A DNA stretch of 64,000 nt from Bacteroidales bacterium (GTDB taxonomy: Bacteria > Bacteroidota > Bacteroidia > Bacteroidales > UBA932): NCBI GenBank assembly GCA_017550025.1, contig JAFYLU010000084.1, positions 1-64,000 of the forward strand, written 5' to 3'. Positions within the stretch are counted from its first letter, which is position 1; each line of letters opens with the position of its first letter. The translations under genes and the position numbers were made by a program. Of this stretch, positions 32,933-41,035 are shown piece after piece. The notes under the pieces are model-generated. The model made no database searches. It saw only the letters and a program-made list of their open reading frames with translations, and was not told the origin of the DNA.

Positions 32933-33601
32933 ATGGCTAAAGAAATCAGACACGAAAACGCCGAGGCAGTAGTTGAGGCAGTTTCAAAGACAGAGCAGTT
33001 CTTCGAGAAGAACGGCAAGATTATTTCTATCATCTGCGCTGCAGCTGTAGTAGTATGTGCAGCAGTATTCTGCTGGTACAAGTTCGTAAACCAGCCAAAG
33101 GTTGACGAGGCACTTGGCCAGATGGCATATGCTGAAGAGAACTTCCGTGCAGGAAACTATGAGCTTGCACTCAACGGTGACGGCAACACACTTGGATTCG
33201 TTCAGATCCTTGACGAGTACGGCACAAAGGCTGGCAAGGCTGTAAACTTCTATGCAGGTGTATGCGAGCTTCAGCTCGGAAACTGGGAGAGCGCAATCAG
33301 CTACCTTGAGGCATACAAGGGCAATGACGCTATCCTCGCCGCACGTGCGAAGGCATGCATCGGTGACGCTTATGTAGGACTTGAGAACTACAAGAAGGCA
33401 CTCGGTTACTATGAGCAGGCAGCTGCCACTATCGACAACATCTTCGCTGCAGGCTACCTCCTCAAGGCTGGTGTTGTTGCAGAGAAGCTCGGCGAGAACG
33501 CAAAGGCTCTCGGTTTCTACGAGACAATCAAGGATCAGTATCCGCAGTCAGTTGAAGGCTACGACATCGACAAGTACATCGGAAGAATCGCCAATAAATA
33601 A
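32933..33601 (+). CDS. TPR-containing membrane protein, YfgM-like
   Basis: A 222-residue protein with one N-terminal transmembrane helix (about 29-47, IISIICAAAVVVCAAVFCW) and a soluble region with about three tetratricopeptide-like units (GKAVNFYAGVCELQLGNWESAISYLE; KACIGDAYVGLENYKKALGYYEQA; AGVVAEKLGENAKALGFYETI). This topology resembles YfgM, an ancillary translocon/chaperone partner, although no BamB lies next to it. It sits directly after the possible SRP RNA, which would fit a protein-export role; that is inference. Confidence 0.8.
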   Translation: MAKEIRHENAEAVVEAVSKTEQFFEKNGKIISIICAAAVVVCAAVFCWYKFVNQPKVDEALGQMAYAEENFRAGNYELALNGDGNTLGFVQILDEYGTKAGKAVNFYAGVCELQLGNWESAISYLEAYKGNDAILAARAKACIGDAYVGLENYKKALGYYEQAAATIDNIFAAGYLLKAGVVAEKLGENAKALGFYETIKDQYPQSVEGYDIDKYIGRIANK

Positions 33602-33665
33602 AAATCATTTATAAGGAGGCAGTCCAGCGGCTGGTATAGTCTGAAGGGCTCCTCCGAAATCATTT
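33602..33665 (+). repeat. Hairpin flanked by 9-base direct repeats
   Basis: AAATCATTT occurs at 33602-33610 and again at 33657-33665. Between them GGAGG(C)AGTC pairs with GGCTCCTCC around an inner CAGC/GCTG hairpin. It forms most of the yebC leader and could be a folded leader or a tiny inserted element with target duplication. Confidence 0.45.
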
Positions 33666-33670
33666 TTACT

Positions 33671-34402
33671 ATGGGAAGAGCGTTTGAATTCAGAAAGGAA
33701 AGAAAGTTCAAGAGATGGGGTCACATGGCCCGCGTCTTCACAAAGATAGGCAAGGAAATAACTATCGCCGTAAAGCAGGGCGGTGCTGACGTTACAGGTA
33801 ACCCGCGTCTTCGCGCACTCATTCAGACTGCACGAAGCGAGAACATGCCGAAAGACAACATCGAGCGTGCGATCAAGAGAGCTACAGACAAGGATCAGGC
33901 TGATTACAAGGAGGTAGTATTCGAAGGATACGGTCCTCACGGCATCGCAGTCCTCGTTGAGGCAGCTACCGACAACAACAACCGTACTGTTGCCAACGTA
34001 CGTTCATACTTCACCAAGAGCGGCGGATCACTCGGAACTTCAGGAAGCGTAGACTACATGTTCGACCGCAAGTGCATGTTCCGTATGAAGACTGCAAACC
34101 CTTACGACATCGAGGAGCTTGAGCTCGAGCTTATCGACTACGGTGTTGAGGAGATCTTCGAGGAGGAGAACGAGAACGAGGAGAAGGAAATCGTACTTTA
34201 TGGTGAGTTCACAGCATTCAACGCAATCCAGAAATGGATCGAGGAGAACGGTTATGAGCTCGTAGCTGGAGAATTCACCCGTCTTCCGAACGTTGATCTC
34301 AAGGTTCTTGAGGGTGACGCAAAGGCTGATGTCGAGAAACTCATCGAGCGCATCGAGGAGGACGACGACGTTCAGAATGTGTACACAACAATGCAGCCGT
34401 AA
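33671..34402 (+). CDS. yebC: YebC/PmpR family protein
   Basis: A 243-residue three-domain protein. The N-terminus MGRAFEFRKERKFKRWGHMARVFTKIGKEI and the GGADVTGNPRLRALIQTARSENMPKDNIERAIKRA segment are diagnostic. YebC-type proteins were described as transcription regulators and more recently as ribosome-associated factors that relieve stalling at proline stretches. The C-terminal part is strongly acidic. It is followed by a strong terminator and is therefore mono- or bicistronic with the TPR gene. Confidence 0.95.
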   Translation: MGRAFEFRKERKFKRWGHMARVFTKIGKEITIAVKQGGADVTGNPRLRALIQTARSENMPKDNIERAIKRATDKDQADYKEVVFEGYGPHGIAVLVEAATDNNNRTVANVRSYFTKSGGSLGTSGSVDYMFDRKCMFRMKTANPYDIEELELELIDYGVEEIFEEENENEEKEIVLYGEFTAFNAIQKWIEENGYELVAGEFTRLPNVDLKVLEGDAKADVEKLIERIEEDDDVQNVYTTMQP

Positions 34403-34422
34403 TCAATTACGACATAATCATG

Positions 34423-34456
34423 AAACCGGCAATCCTACCAGGACTGTCGGTTTTTG
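34423..34456 (+). terminator. Intrinsic terminator after yebC
   Basis: AAACCGGCA pairs with TGTCGGTTT (one wobble) and the inner TCCT/AGGA extends the stem, followed by a T5 tract. Confidence 0.85.
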
Positions 34457-34472
34457 CTTATAAGAGACATAC

Positions 34473-35195
34473 ATGACAAACGAAATACTGATACTTTTAT
34501 CATTTTTCTTCATTTACGGAGGAGTAGTCCTGTTCTACCGGCTGTTCGGAAAAGACGGACTTCTTGCATTCAGCGTGATCGCGACATTGCTTGCAAACAT
34601 TGAAGTCCTCATATTGGTCCGCGCATTCGGTATCGAGATGACTCTCGGAAACGTACTCTTTGCCAGCACCTTCCTTATAACCGACATCCTCAGTGAGAAT
34701 CACGGGAAGAAGGACGCAAACAGAGCCGTACTCATCAGTACCTTATGCTCGGTGGTATTCATCGTATTGTCACAGATATGGATCTTGTATACTCCAAGCG
34801 AAAACGACTGGGCCAGCGGGGCTTTCAAGACGATATTCTCAAGCACACCGCGCATCGTATGTGCCTCACTCATAGTCTATCTCGTATCGCAGCTGGCTGA
34901 CGTGTGGCTCTATCACAAATGGTGGGACTGGTGCAGGAAGCATTTCGGCGATGAAAGGAAGGGACTTTGGATCAGAAACAACGGATCTACATTGATTTCG
35001 CAGCTGCTCAACACATTCCTGTACACGTTCCTTGCATTCTACGGAACATACGAAATCAGCACTCTGATTTCCATTTTCATAAGCAGCTATCTAATATTTA
35101 TCATAACCAGCCTTCTGGACACACCATTCGTATACTGGTGCAGAAAGATCGGCACTGACATGAAGTCAAATGGAACAGCCCCAGAAACAAGGTAA
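34473..35195 (+). CDS. Queuosine precursor transporter (YhhQ/DUF165 family)
   Basis: A 240-residue membrane protein with about six helices. The family motifs are the loop FLITDILSENHGKKDANRAV, then SQLADVWLYHKWW and NNGSTLISQLLNTFLY. In other bacteria YhhQ-type proteins import preQ0/preQ1 for making queuosine in tRNA. No queuosine genes are in the window. Its last 26 bases overlap clpS, so it probably shares the clpS-clpA-aat transcript, an unexpected pairing. Confidence 0.9.
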   Translation: MTNEILILLSFFFIYGGVVLFYRLFGKDGLLAFSVIATLLANIEVLILVRAFGIEMTLGNVLFASTFLITDILSENHGKKDANRAVLISTLCSVVFIVLSQIWILYTPSENDWASGAFKTIFSSTPRIVCASLIVYLVSQLADVWLYHKWWDWCRKHFGDERKGLWIRNNGSTLISQLLNTFLYTFLAFYGTYEISTLISIFISSYLIFIITSLLDTPFVYWCRKIGTDMKSNGTAPETR

Positions 35196-35472
35196 GACCA
35201 GTCTCAAGACGGAGCCGAGAGAACCGAAAAGATACAAGGTCATTGTGCTTAACGATGACTACACGACATTCGAATTCGTCATTTCGGTAATGATGACCGT
35301 GTTCCTCAAGACATATGAGGAGGCATGCCATATTGCCGAAACCACTCACATCCATCAGAAAGCCACTGTAGGGACATATACCCTCGACATTGCGAAGAGC
35401 AGGGTCGCCAAGGCCACTGCAATGGCCAGAGCCGAAGGTTATCCGCTCCGCTTTGATGTCCAGGCGGAATAG
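35170..35472 (+). CDS. clpS: ClpS, N-degron adaptor
   Basis: A 100-residue adaptor with the conserved core VIVLNDDYTTFEFVISVMMTVF (Asn-Asp pair binds the substrate alpha-amino group), the HIHQKATVGTYTLDIA strand and an A.A.GYPL C-terminus. It recognises bulky N-terminal residues and hands substrates to ClpA. A flexible N-terminus (about 20 residues), which in other ClpS proteins threads into the ClpA pore, is present. It overlaps the transporter gene by 26 bases and precedes clpA by 23. Confidence 0.95.
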   Translation: MEQPQKQGKTSLKTEPREPKRYKVIVLNDDYTTFEFVISVMMTVFLKTYEEACHIAETTHIHQKATVGTYTLDIAKSRVAKATAMARAEGYPLRFDVQAE

Positions 35473-35495
35473 TTTCCCAAATTAAAATATATCAA

Positions 35496-37673
35496 ATGCC
35501 TATCAATCAGACAACTAATGTAACCACAGCCCTCATGGAGGCTTATGGAATCGCTACGGAAAAAAGGAACGAGTTCCTTACGCCGGAGCACCTGCTGGCC
35601 GGTTACCTCAAGGACAAGGACTTCTGGGATGCATTCTGCCGATGCGGAAATGCAGAACTCCTTGAAGGTAAGATATATGAACATCTGAACAGCCTTGAGG
35701 CAGTACCTGAAGACATGGAACTGTCAATCGAGATTTCGGCGCAGCTGCAGGAAGTATTTGAAACTGCTGCAGAAACGGCGGAAAGTGCCGGAGTCAATAC
35801 TGTGCAGACTCATCACATGATCTTTGCATTCTTCAGACTTGAAGACTCATATGCAAGGTTTCACCTCGAGAACTGCCTGACATGCAGCATCCCGGATTTT
35901 CTCAACTCGCTGATAGGCATATCATCGGAAGAAACATCTGAGACCGTGGAGAGCAGCGAGAAATGGATCAGGTACTTCAAGCCACTCAAACAGGTGAACA
36001 GACTCATAGGCCGTACCGAAGAGACCGCAAGGATTCTCCGCGTGTTATGCAGGAAGACAAGGAGCAACGTGCTTCTCGCCGGAGGACGCGGATGCGGCAA
36101 GACAGCAGTCGCAGCCGGAGTAGCCGCTCTTCTTGAAAAAGGGAAGGTACCGGAAAGACTGAAGGGATCTGCATTGATGGAGCTGAATGTGAGCATGCTG
36201 CTCAGCGGCACACAATACAGGGGCGACCTTGAAGGCAGAATACAGACTATCATGGATTCCGTAGCGCAGGAGGGCGGAATCATCGTATATATCGACGAGC
36301 TCCGTTCGCTTGGCGGACTGAACAGGATGGACGATGGCTCAAAGGATATCCTGAGCCTCCTCATTCCATATTTCAAGTCCGGTTCCGTGAAATTCATCGT
36401 TTCTGCTACTCAGGAAGAAATCAAGAAGCTCGGATCGCATGATTCAGGAGCATTGGGACTCTTCCGCCAGATTGACATAGACGAACCTGGAGATGCCGAT
36501 GCGGAAAAGATACTGAAGGGCATACTCCCCGATCTTGCTGAACATCACAAGGTAAAATATGACAAGGACACGGTGGCACATGCCGTAGCCATGAGCAGGA
36601 GATACATGCTCGACCGCTGCCTGCCAGACAAGGGAATCGATCTTCTGGATGAGGCAGGAGCATATGCAGAGACACATGGGGAGGAAAAGGTCAGCAGGAA
36701 GACAGTGGATCTGGCCCTGGCCGATATCTGCAGGATTGATGTGGAAGCATCTTCAAGCGACACGAAAGAGGATCTGTTCAATATGGAAGAGCGTCTCGGC
36801 AAGAAGATCTTCGGACAGCAGAAAGCCATCAAGGCAGTTACGGAAGCAATACTCATGTCAAAGGCCGGTCTTCTCGACAGCAACAAGACCATCGGAAACT
36901 TCCTTTTCGTAGGTCCTACAGGAGTCGGCAAGACAGAACTCTCCAAAGTCCTCGCGCAGCAGCTTCATGTTCCGCTTCACCGTTTCGACATGAGCGAATA
37001 CTCTGAAAAGCATGCAGTTGCAAAGCTCATCGGTTCTCCTGCCGGATATGTCGGATATGACGATGGAGGAATCCTGACAGACACTGTCCGCAAGAATCCA
37101 TATTGCGTGCTGCTGCTCGACGAGATAGAAAAGGCTCATGAAGACATATATAATCTGTTGCTTCAGGTGATGGACTACGCCGTCATCACTGACAACAAGG
37201 GTCGCAAGGTAGATTTCAGGAACGTCATCCTCATCATGACATCGAACGCCGGAGCACGCTATGCACACAAGGCTTCTGTAGGTTTCGAAAGAAAGGTGAA
37301 TGCAGGAGAGGCGATGGCAAAGGAGGTCAAGAATGTATTCGCACCTGAATTCATCAACAGGCTCACCTCTGTCGTCGTCTTCAATGACATGGACAGAAAG
37401 ATGGCTGGACTTATCCTCGAGGACAAGATCAGCAAGCTGGAGTCTAGACTGCTGGCCAGAAAGGTAAGACTCCAGATTGAGCCGGAAGCATTCGACAAGC
37501 TTCTCGACGAAGGCTTTTCACCGGAATACGGAGCAAGGGAGATAGAACGCGTCCTCAACGCAAGACTCACACCGCTCCTTATGAGGGAGATACTCTTCGG
37601 CAAGCACAAAGGAGGCTTCAAGGCGACAGTAAGGACAACAGAAGAAGGATTCATCATACATACAGAGAAATGA
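35496..37673 (+). CDS. clpA: ClpA-type AAA+ unfoldase
   Basis: A 725-residue two-ATPase unfoldase that feeds ClpP. An N-terminal Clp_N repeat domain (1-145) is followed by D1 with Walker A GGRGCGKT (Lys202; unusual Arg-Gly-Cys in place of EPGVGKT) and IDE Walker B. D2 has GPTGVGKT (Lys479) and LLLDEIEKAH. A VGF tripeptide at 595-597 matches the [ILV]-G-[FL] loop that docks on ClpP. It lacks the long ClpB-type middle domain. Its stop overlaps the aat start (ATGA), so aat is coupled. Confidence 0.93.
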   Translation: MPINQTTNVTTALMEAYGIATEKRNEFLTPEHLLAGYLKDKDFWDAFCRCGNAELLEGKIYEHLNSLEAVPEDMELSIEISAQLQEVFETAAETAESAGVNTVQTHHMIFAFFRLEDSYARFHLENCLTCSIPDFLNSLIGISSEETSETVESSEKWIRYFKPLKQVNRLIGRTEETARILRVLCRKTRSNVLLAGGRGCGKTAVAAGVAALLEKGKVPERLKGSALMELNVSMLLSGTQYRGDLEGRIQTIMDSVAQEGGIIVYIDELRSLGGLNRMDDGSKDILSLLIPYFKSGSVKFIVSATQEEIKKLGSHDSGALGLFRQIDIDEPGDADAEKILKGILPDLAEHHKVKYDKDTVAHAVAMSRRYMLDRCLPDKGIDLLDEAGAYAETHGEEKVSRKTVDLALADICRIDVEASSSDTKEDLFNMEERLGKKIFGQQKAIKAVTEAILMSKAGLLDSNKTIGNFLFVGPTGVGKTELSKVLAQQLHVPLHRFDMSEYSEKHAVAKLIGSPAGYVGYDDGGILTDTVRKNPYCVLLLDEIEKAHEDIYNLLLQVMDYAVITDNKGRKVDFRNVILIMTSNAGARYAHKASVGFERKVNAGEAMAKEVKNVFAPEFINRLTSVVVFNDMDRKMAGLILEDKISKLESRLLARKVRLQIEPEAFDKLLDEGFSPEYGAREIERVLNARLTPLLMREILFGKHKGGFKATVRTTEEGFIIHTEK

Positions 37674-38314
37674 TATTCCAGCTTGACAATGCTACAGAAT
37701 TTCCGGATCCGAGATACGGAAACAAAGACGGTTTCTATGCAGTAGGAGGAAAGATAAGCCCCGAGAGCCTTGCAAAGGCATATCCCATGGGTATATTCCC
37801 CTACTACGCTTTCCGTCGCGAGCCTGTCATATGGTGGGCTCCGCAAGAGAGATTCGTGATATTTCCGAATGAGATCCATGTCTCTCATTCCATGCGTAAC
37901 ATGATGAACAAGAACCGCTACCGCTGTACAATAAATGAAGCTTTCCCGGAAGTTATCGCTGGGTGTGCCTGCACAGACAAGAGAATAGAAGACGAAGATG
38001 CATGGCTCGGACCGGACCTTGTGGACATCTGGCTGGAACTGAATGAGATGGGACTTGCCAAAAGTGTGGAGGTATGGGAAGATGATGTCCTTGTCGGCGG
38101 GCTCTACGGATTCACATGCGGAAGGGCATTCATAGGGGACAGCATGTTCTCACTGGTTCCCAATGCATCTAAACTGGCAATGATCCACCTTGCGAGGCAC
38201 ATGGAAGCCATGGGAGGAGGAATCATCGACTGTCAGCTGGAAACACCGCATCTCAAATCGATGGGCGCACGATATATCTCTTATGACGAGTATCTGAAAT
38301 TCACCAGATCATAA
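37670..38314 (+). CDS. aat: Leucyl/phenylalanyl-tRNA-protein transferase
   Basis: A 214-residue GNAT-fold enzyme that adds Leu or Phe from tRNA to proteins bearing N-terminal Arg or Lys, creating ClpS substrates. The signature FPDPRYGNKDGFYAVGGKISPESLAKAYPMGIFPYY, then WWAPQERF, GGLYGFTCGRAFIGDSMFS and DCQLETPHLKSMGA are all present. With clpS and clpA it completes the bacterial N-degron pathway in one operon. Its end overlaps the convergent threonine aldolase gene by 6 bases. Confidence 0.96.
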   Translation: MIFQLDNATEFPDPRYGNKDGFYAVGGKISPESLAKAYPMGIFPYYAFRREPVIWWAPQERFVIFPNEIHVSHSMRNMMNKNRYRCTINEAFPEVIAGCACTDKRIEDEDAWLGPDLVDIWLELNEMGLAKSVEVWEDDVLVGGLYGFTCGRAFIGDSMFSLVPNASKLAMIHLARHMEAMGGGIIDCQLETPHLKSMGARYISYDEYLKFTRS

Positions 38315-39334
38315 CATTGCCTCAAGAGCATCGACAGCTTCTGGCTTTGTTGCCCAGCTGGTGCAGAAACGGACTGCTGTATGCCCGTCATCAACTTTCT
38401 GCCAGATAGAGAATCTGAACTTCTCCGAAAGTCTGTGAAGTGTCTGATTGTCAAGTATCGGAAACTGCTGATTCGAAGGACTGTCAACAAGGAAGCTGTA
38501 TCCCCTTTCCTTGAACACATGTCGTATCCTCATGGCCTGTTCAACAGCATGTCGGGAAAGCTCAAAATACAAGCCGTCTTCAAATAAGGTCAGGAACTGG
38601 ATGCCGAGAAGGCGTCCTTTCGCGAGCATGCCTCCGTTCTGCTTGATAAAATATCTGAAATCCTTCTTCAGGGCGTCATTGACGATGACAACAGCCTCTC
38701 CGAACAATGCACCTTGCTTGGTACCTCCGAGATAGAAGACATCTGCATAAGAGACGATATCTTGCAGGGTGACATCACATCCTTCGGAAGCAAGGCCGTA
38801 TCCCATCCTCGCGCCATCTATGAAAAGAGGAAGCCCGAATTCGCGGCAGACTTCATTCAGAGCCTGAAGCTGGGATTTTGAATATACTGTTCCCACTTCA
38901 GAAGAGAAGGAAATGTACACCATACCCGGCTGAACAGTATGTTCAGGGCCGTCTTCCTCATAATGGGCAACGACTGCAGCACGCACAGCTTCTGCAGAAA
39001 GAAGGCCATCTTGAGCTTCAATGGCAAGGACCTTATGTCCGCTATGCTCGATGGCACCTGTCTCATGAACATTGATATGTCCGGTATGGGCGCAGATGAC
39101 TCCCTGATACGGCTTGAGGACAGATGAAATCACCGTAGCATTGGCCTGAGTGCCGCCTACAAGGAAATGGACATCGACATCTTCCCTTCCGCAGGCCTTT
39201 CTCACCGCTTCACGGGCTGCTTCACAATATGGATCCTCACCATATCCGACTGTCTGTTCAAGATTGGTCCTGACAAGACGTTCCAGAATCCGCGGATGCG
39301 CTCCTTCGCTATAATCACACTGAAACTGTATCAT
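38309..39334 (-). CDS. ltaE: Low-specificity L-threonine aldolase family protein
   Basis: A 341-residue PLP enzyme of fold type I that splits threonine or allo-threonine to glycine and acetaldehyde. The PLP lysine is Lys206 (YLGGTKQGAL), with the aspartate contact in LPLFIDGARMGYGL and a cofactor loop FLVGGTQANATV. Beta-eliminating lyases share the fold, so a related substrate is possible. It begins 23 bases downstream of the glutaminyl cyclase gene, so the two are probably co-transcribed. Confidence 0.9.
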   Translation of the reverse strand: MIQFQCDYSEGAHPRILERLVRTNLEQTVGYGEDPYCEAAREAVRKACGREDVDVHFLVGGTQANATVISSVLKPYQGVICAHTGHINVHETGAIEHSGHKVLAIEAQDGLLSAEAVRAAVVAHYEEDGPEHTVQPGMVYISFSSEVGTVYSKSQLQALNEVCREFGLPLFIDGARMGYGLASEGCDVTLQDIVSYADVFYLGGTKQGALFGEAVVIVNDALKKDFRYFIKQNGGMLAKGRLLGIQFLTLFEDGLYFELSRHAVEQAMRIRHVFKERGYSFLVDSPSNQQFPILDNQTLHRLSEKFRFSIWQKVDDGHTAVRFCTSWATKPEAVDALEAML

Positions 39335-39357
39335 ACCGCCATGAATTATGCAGATTA

Positions 39358-40116
39358 TTACTTCTTCTCGACAAGCCTTACCTCATAGAGCTTCGGCCAG
39401 TTCTTTCCTGTCAGGTATATCTTTCCGTCTGCAGGGTTGTATGCGATTCCGTTGAGGACATCTGTTGTAGGAGTCCGTAACTCTTTAGGCAGCAAGCCTC
39501 TGCAGTCTACGATACCCTGTATCCTTCCGTCCTTAGGATTGATGATCACGATTTCATCAGATGTATAGACATTCGCCCATATCTTTCCGTCAATGTACTC
39601 AAGCTCATTGATAAAACGAATCGGCCTGTCCTCTATGGTAACCCTGACCTTGCGGTCAAGAGCAAAGTTCTCATTCATGAAATAAAGATAGGCGGAACCG
39701 TCTGAAGCTATAAGTTGCTTTCCGTCTGTTGTGATGCCCCAGCCCTCACGAGGATACTTCCAGCTTGACTTGTATTCGAGGGTTTCTGCATCATAGACAA
39801 AGGCCATCTTCGTCTCCCAGGTGAGGATGTAAAGATTGCCTTTCCACATCACCGAACCTTCAACAAAATACTTGTCATCAAAGTCCAGCCTCTTCAAAGC
39901 CTTGCCTGTCTGCATATCTACCATCCTGAAGGTAGACTTTCCGTGCAGACCGGTACTCTCGTACAACTGGCCTTCATGGAAGAAAAGACCTTGTGTATAG
40001 GATTCTGTATCATGCGGATATTCGGCCACAACTTCCAGACTATATTCCTTCACTTGCGCATCAGCACACGAAAGAATGAGAAGTGACATCAATATTATCG
40101 TAAAAACGGTTCTCAT
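39358..40116 (-). CDS. Glutaminyl-peptide cyclotransferase (plant/bacterial type)
   Basis: A 252-residue exported lipoprotein-type protein (signal ending LILSCADAQ) with a five-bladed beta-propeller. The motifs YTQGLFF, YESTGLHGKSTFR, WGITTDGKQLIASDGSAYLYF, INELEYIDGKIWANVY and LNGIAYNPADGKIYLTGKNWPKLYEV are typical. It converts N-terminal glutamine to pyroglutamate on periplasmic proteins. In Bacteroidota, export-cleaved proteins often begin with Gln, giving this enzyme many targets. A minus-strand TAATTTTG box is at 40144-40151. Confidence 0.9.
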   Translation of the reverse strand: MRTVFTIILMSLLILSCADAQVKEYSLEVVAEYPHDTESYTQGLFFHEGQLYESTGLHGKSTFRMVDMQTGKALKRLDFDDKYFVEGSVMWKGNLYILTWETKMAFVYDAETLEYKSSWKYPREGWGITTDGKQLIASDGSAYLYFMNENFALDRKVRVTIEDRPIRFINELEYIDGKIWANVYTSDEIVIINPKDGRIQGIVDCRGLLPKELRTPTTDVLNGIAYNPADGKIYLTGKNWPKLYEVRLVEKK

Positions 40117-40143
40117 CAGTGTTTTTATTCATATATCAGAACA

Positions 40144-40190
40144 CAAAATTAGCTAAAAAAAACAATTTGAGAAAATAATCACTAACTTTG
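40144..40190. promoter_or_regulatory. Divergent -7 boxes
   Basis: Minus-strand TAATTTTG (40144-40151) serves the cyclotransferase, and plus-strand TAACTTTG (40183-40190) serves the steroid-reductase-like gene whose ATG is at 40212. Confidence 0.5.
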
Positions 40191-40211
40191 CGAGGATATA
40201 CTGACTGCACA

Positions 40212-40991
40212 ATGAGTACATACTATATTATAATGTCATGCATGGCCGTAATGGCTGTAATAGTATTCGTAGCCCTCTTCTATTTCAAGGCAGGCTACGG
40301 ATATCTGTCCACTTCCAACTGGGGACCGAAGATAGGCAACAAGACAGCATGGGTACTGATGGAGGCCCCGGCATTCCTGTTTCTTCTCTACTATACAGTC
40401 CGTTTTGCCTTGTCCGGAGCAGATACCGGCAACTCAAAGGTCGTGCTCTACATCATGGCCGGACTTTACCTTCTCCATTACTTCCAGAGGTCATTCATCT
40501 TTCCTCTTCTTATGAGAGGAAAGAGCAAGATGCCGATTGCAATCATGCTCATGGGACTGGTATTCAACACATTGAATGCTTATCTCATCGGAGGATGGCT
40601 CTATAGTGAAGCTCCTGCAGGCATGTACGGAATCAACTGGCTGTGGAGCCCCCAGTTCATTACAGGTGTCATTGTCTTCTTTGCCGGAATGATCATCAAC
40701 CTTCATTCCGATCATGTGATCCGCAATCTCCGCAAGCCAGGAGACACAAAGCACTACATTCCGCGCAAAGGACTTTACAGATATGTGACTTCGGCAAACT
40801 ATTTCGGAGAATTTACCGAATGGACAGGATACGCCATCCTTACATGGTCACCTGCCGGACTGCTTTTCGCGATCTGGACTTTCGCAAACCTCGGCCCGCG
40901 TGCTAAATCCCTTACCGAGAAATACGAGAGTGAATTCGGCGACGAGTACAGAAAACTGAACAAGAAACATCTCATACCATTCATATGGTAA
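40212..40991 (+). CDS. Steroid 5-alpha-reductase-like membrane protein
   Basis: A 259-residue protein with about six membrane helices. The C-terminal half holds the steroid 5-alpha-reductase domain: LHSDHVIRNLRKPGDTKHYIPRKGLYRYVTSANYFGEFTEWTGYAILTWS, then FANLGPRAKSLTEKYESEFGDEYRKLNKKHLIPFIW. These include the NADPH-binding Asn-Tyr-Phe-Gly-Glu and the terminal P.IW/F. Enzymes of this fold reduce a 4,5-double bond in steroids or other enones. ATG 40212 is chosen; the 40188 start is TTG. It precedes an old-yellow-enzyme gene by 44 bases, a pairing reported in gut Bacteroidota bile-acid pathways. Confidence 0.82.
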   Translation: MSTYYIIMSCMAVMAVIVFVALFYFKAGYGYLSTSNWGPKIGNKTAWVLMEAPAFLFLLYYTVRFALSGADTGNSKVVLYIMAGLYLLHYFQRSFIFPLLMRGKSKMPIAIMLMGLVFNTLNAYLIGGWLYSEAPAGMYGINWLWSPQFITGVIVFFAGMIINLHSDHVIRNLRKPGDTKHYIPRKGLYRYVTSANYFGEFTEWTGYAILTWSPAGLLFAIWTFANLGPRAKSLTEKYESEFGDEYRKLNKKHLIPFIW

Positions 40992-41035
40992 TAACATCAT
41001 CCCTGTCTTAAAAAGGAGATGAACAATAAATAATT

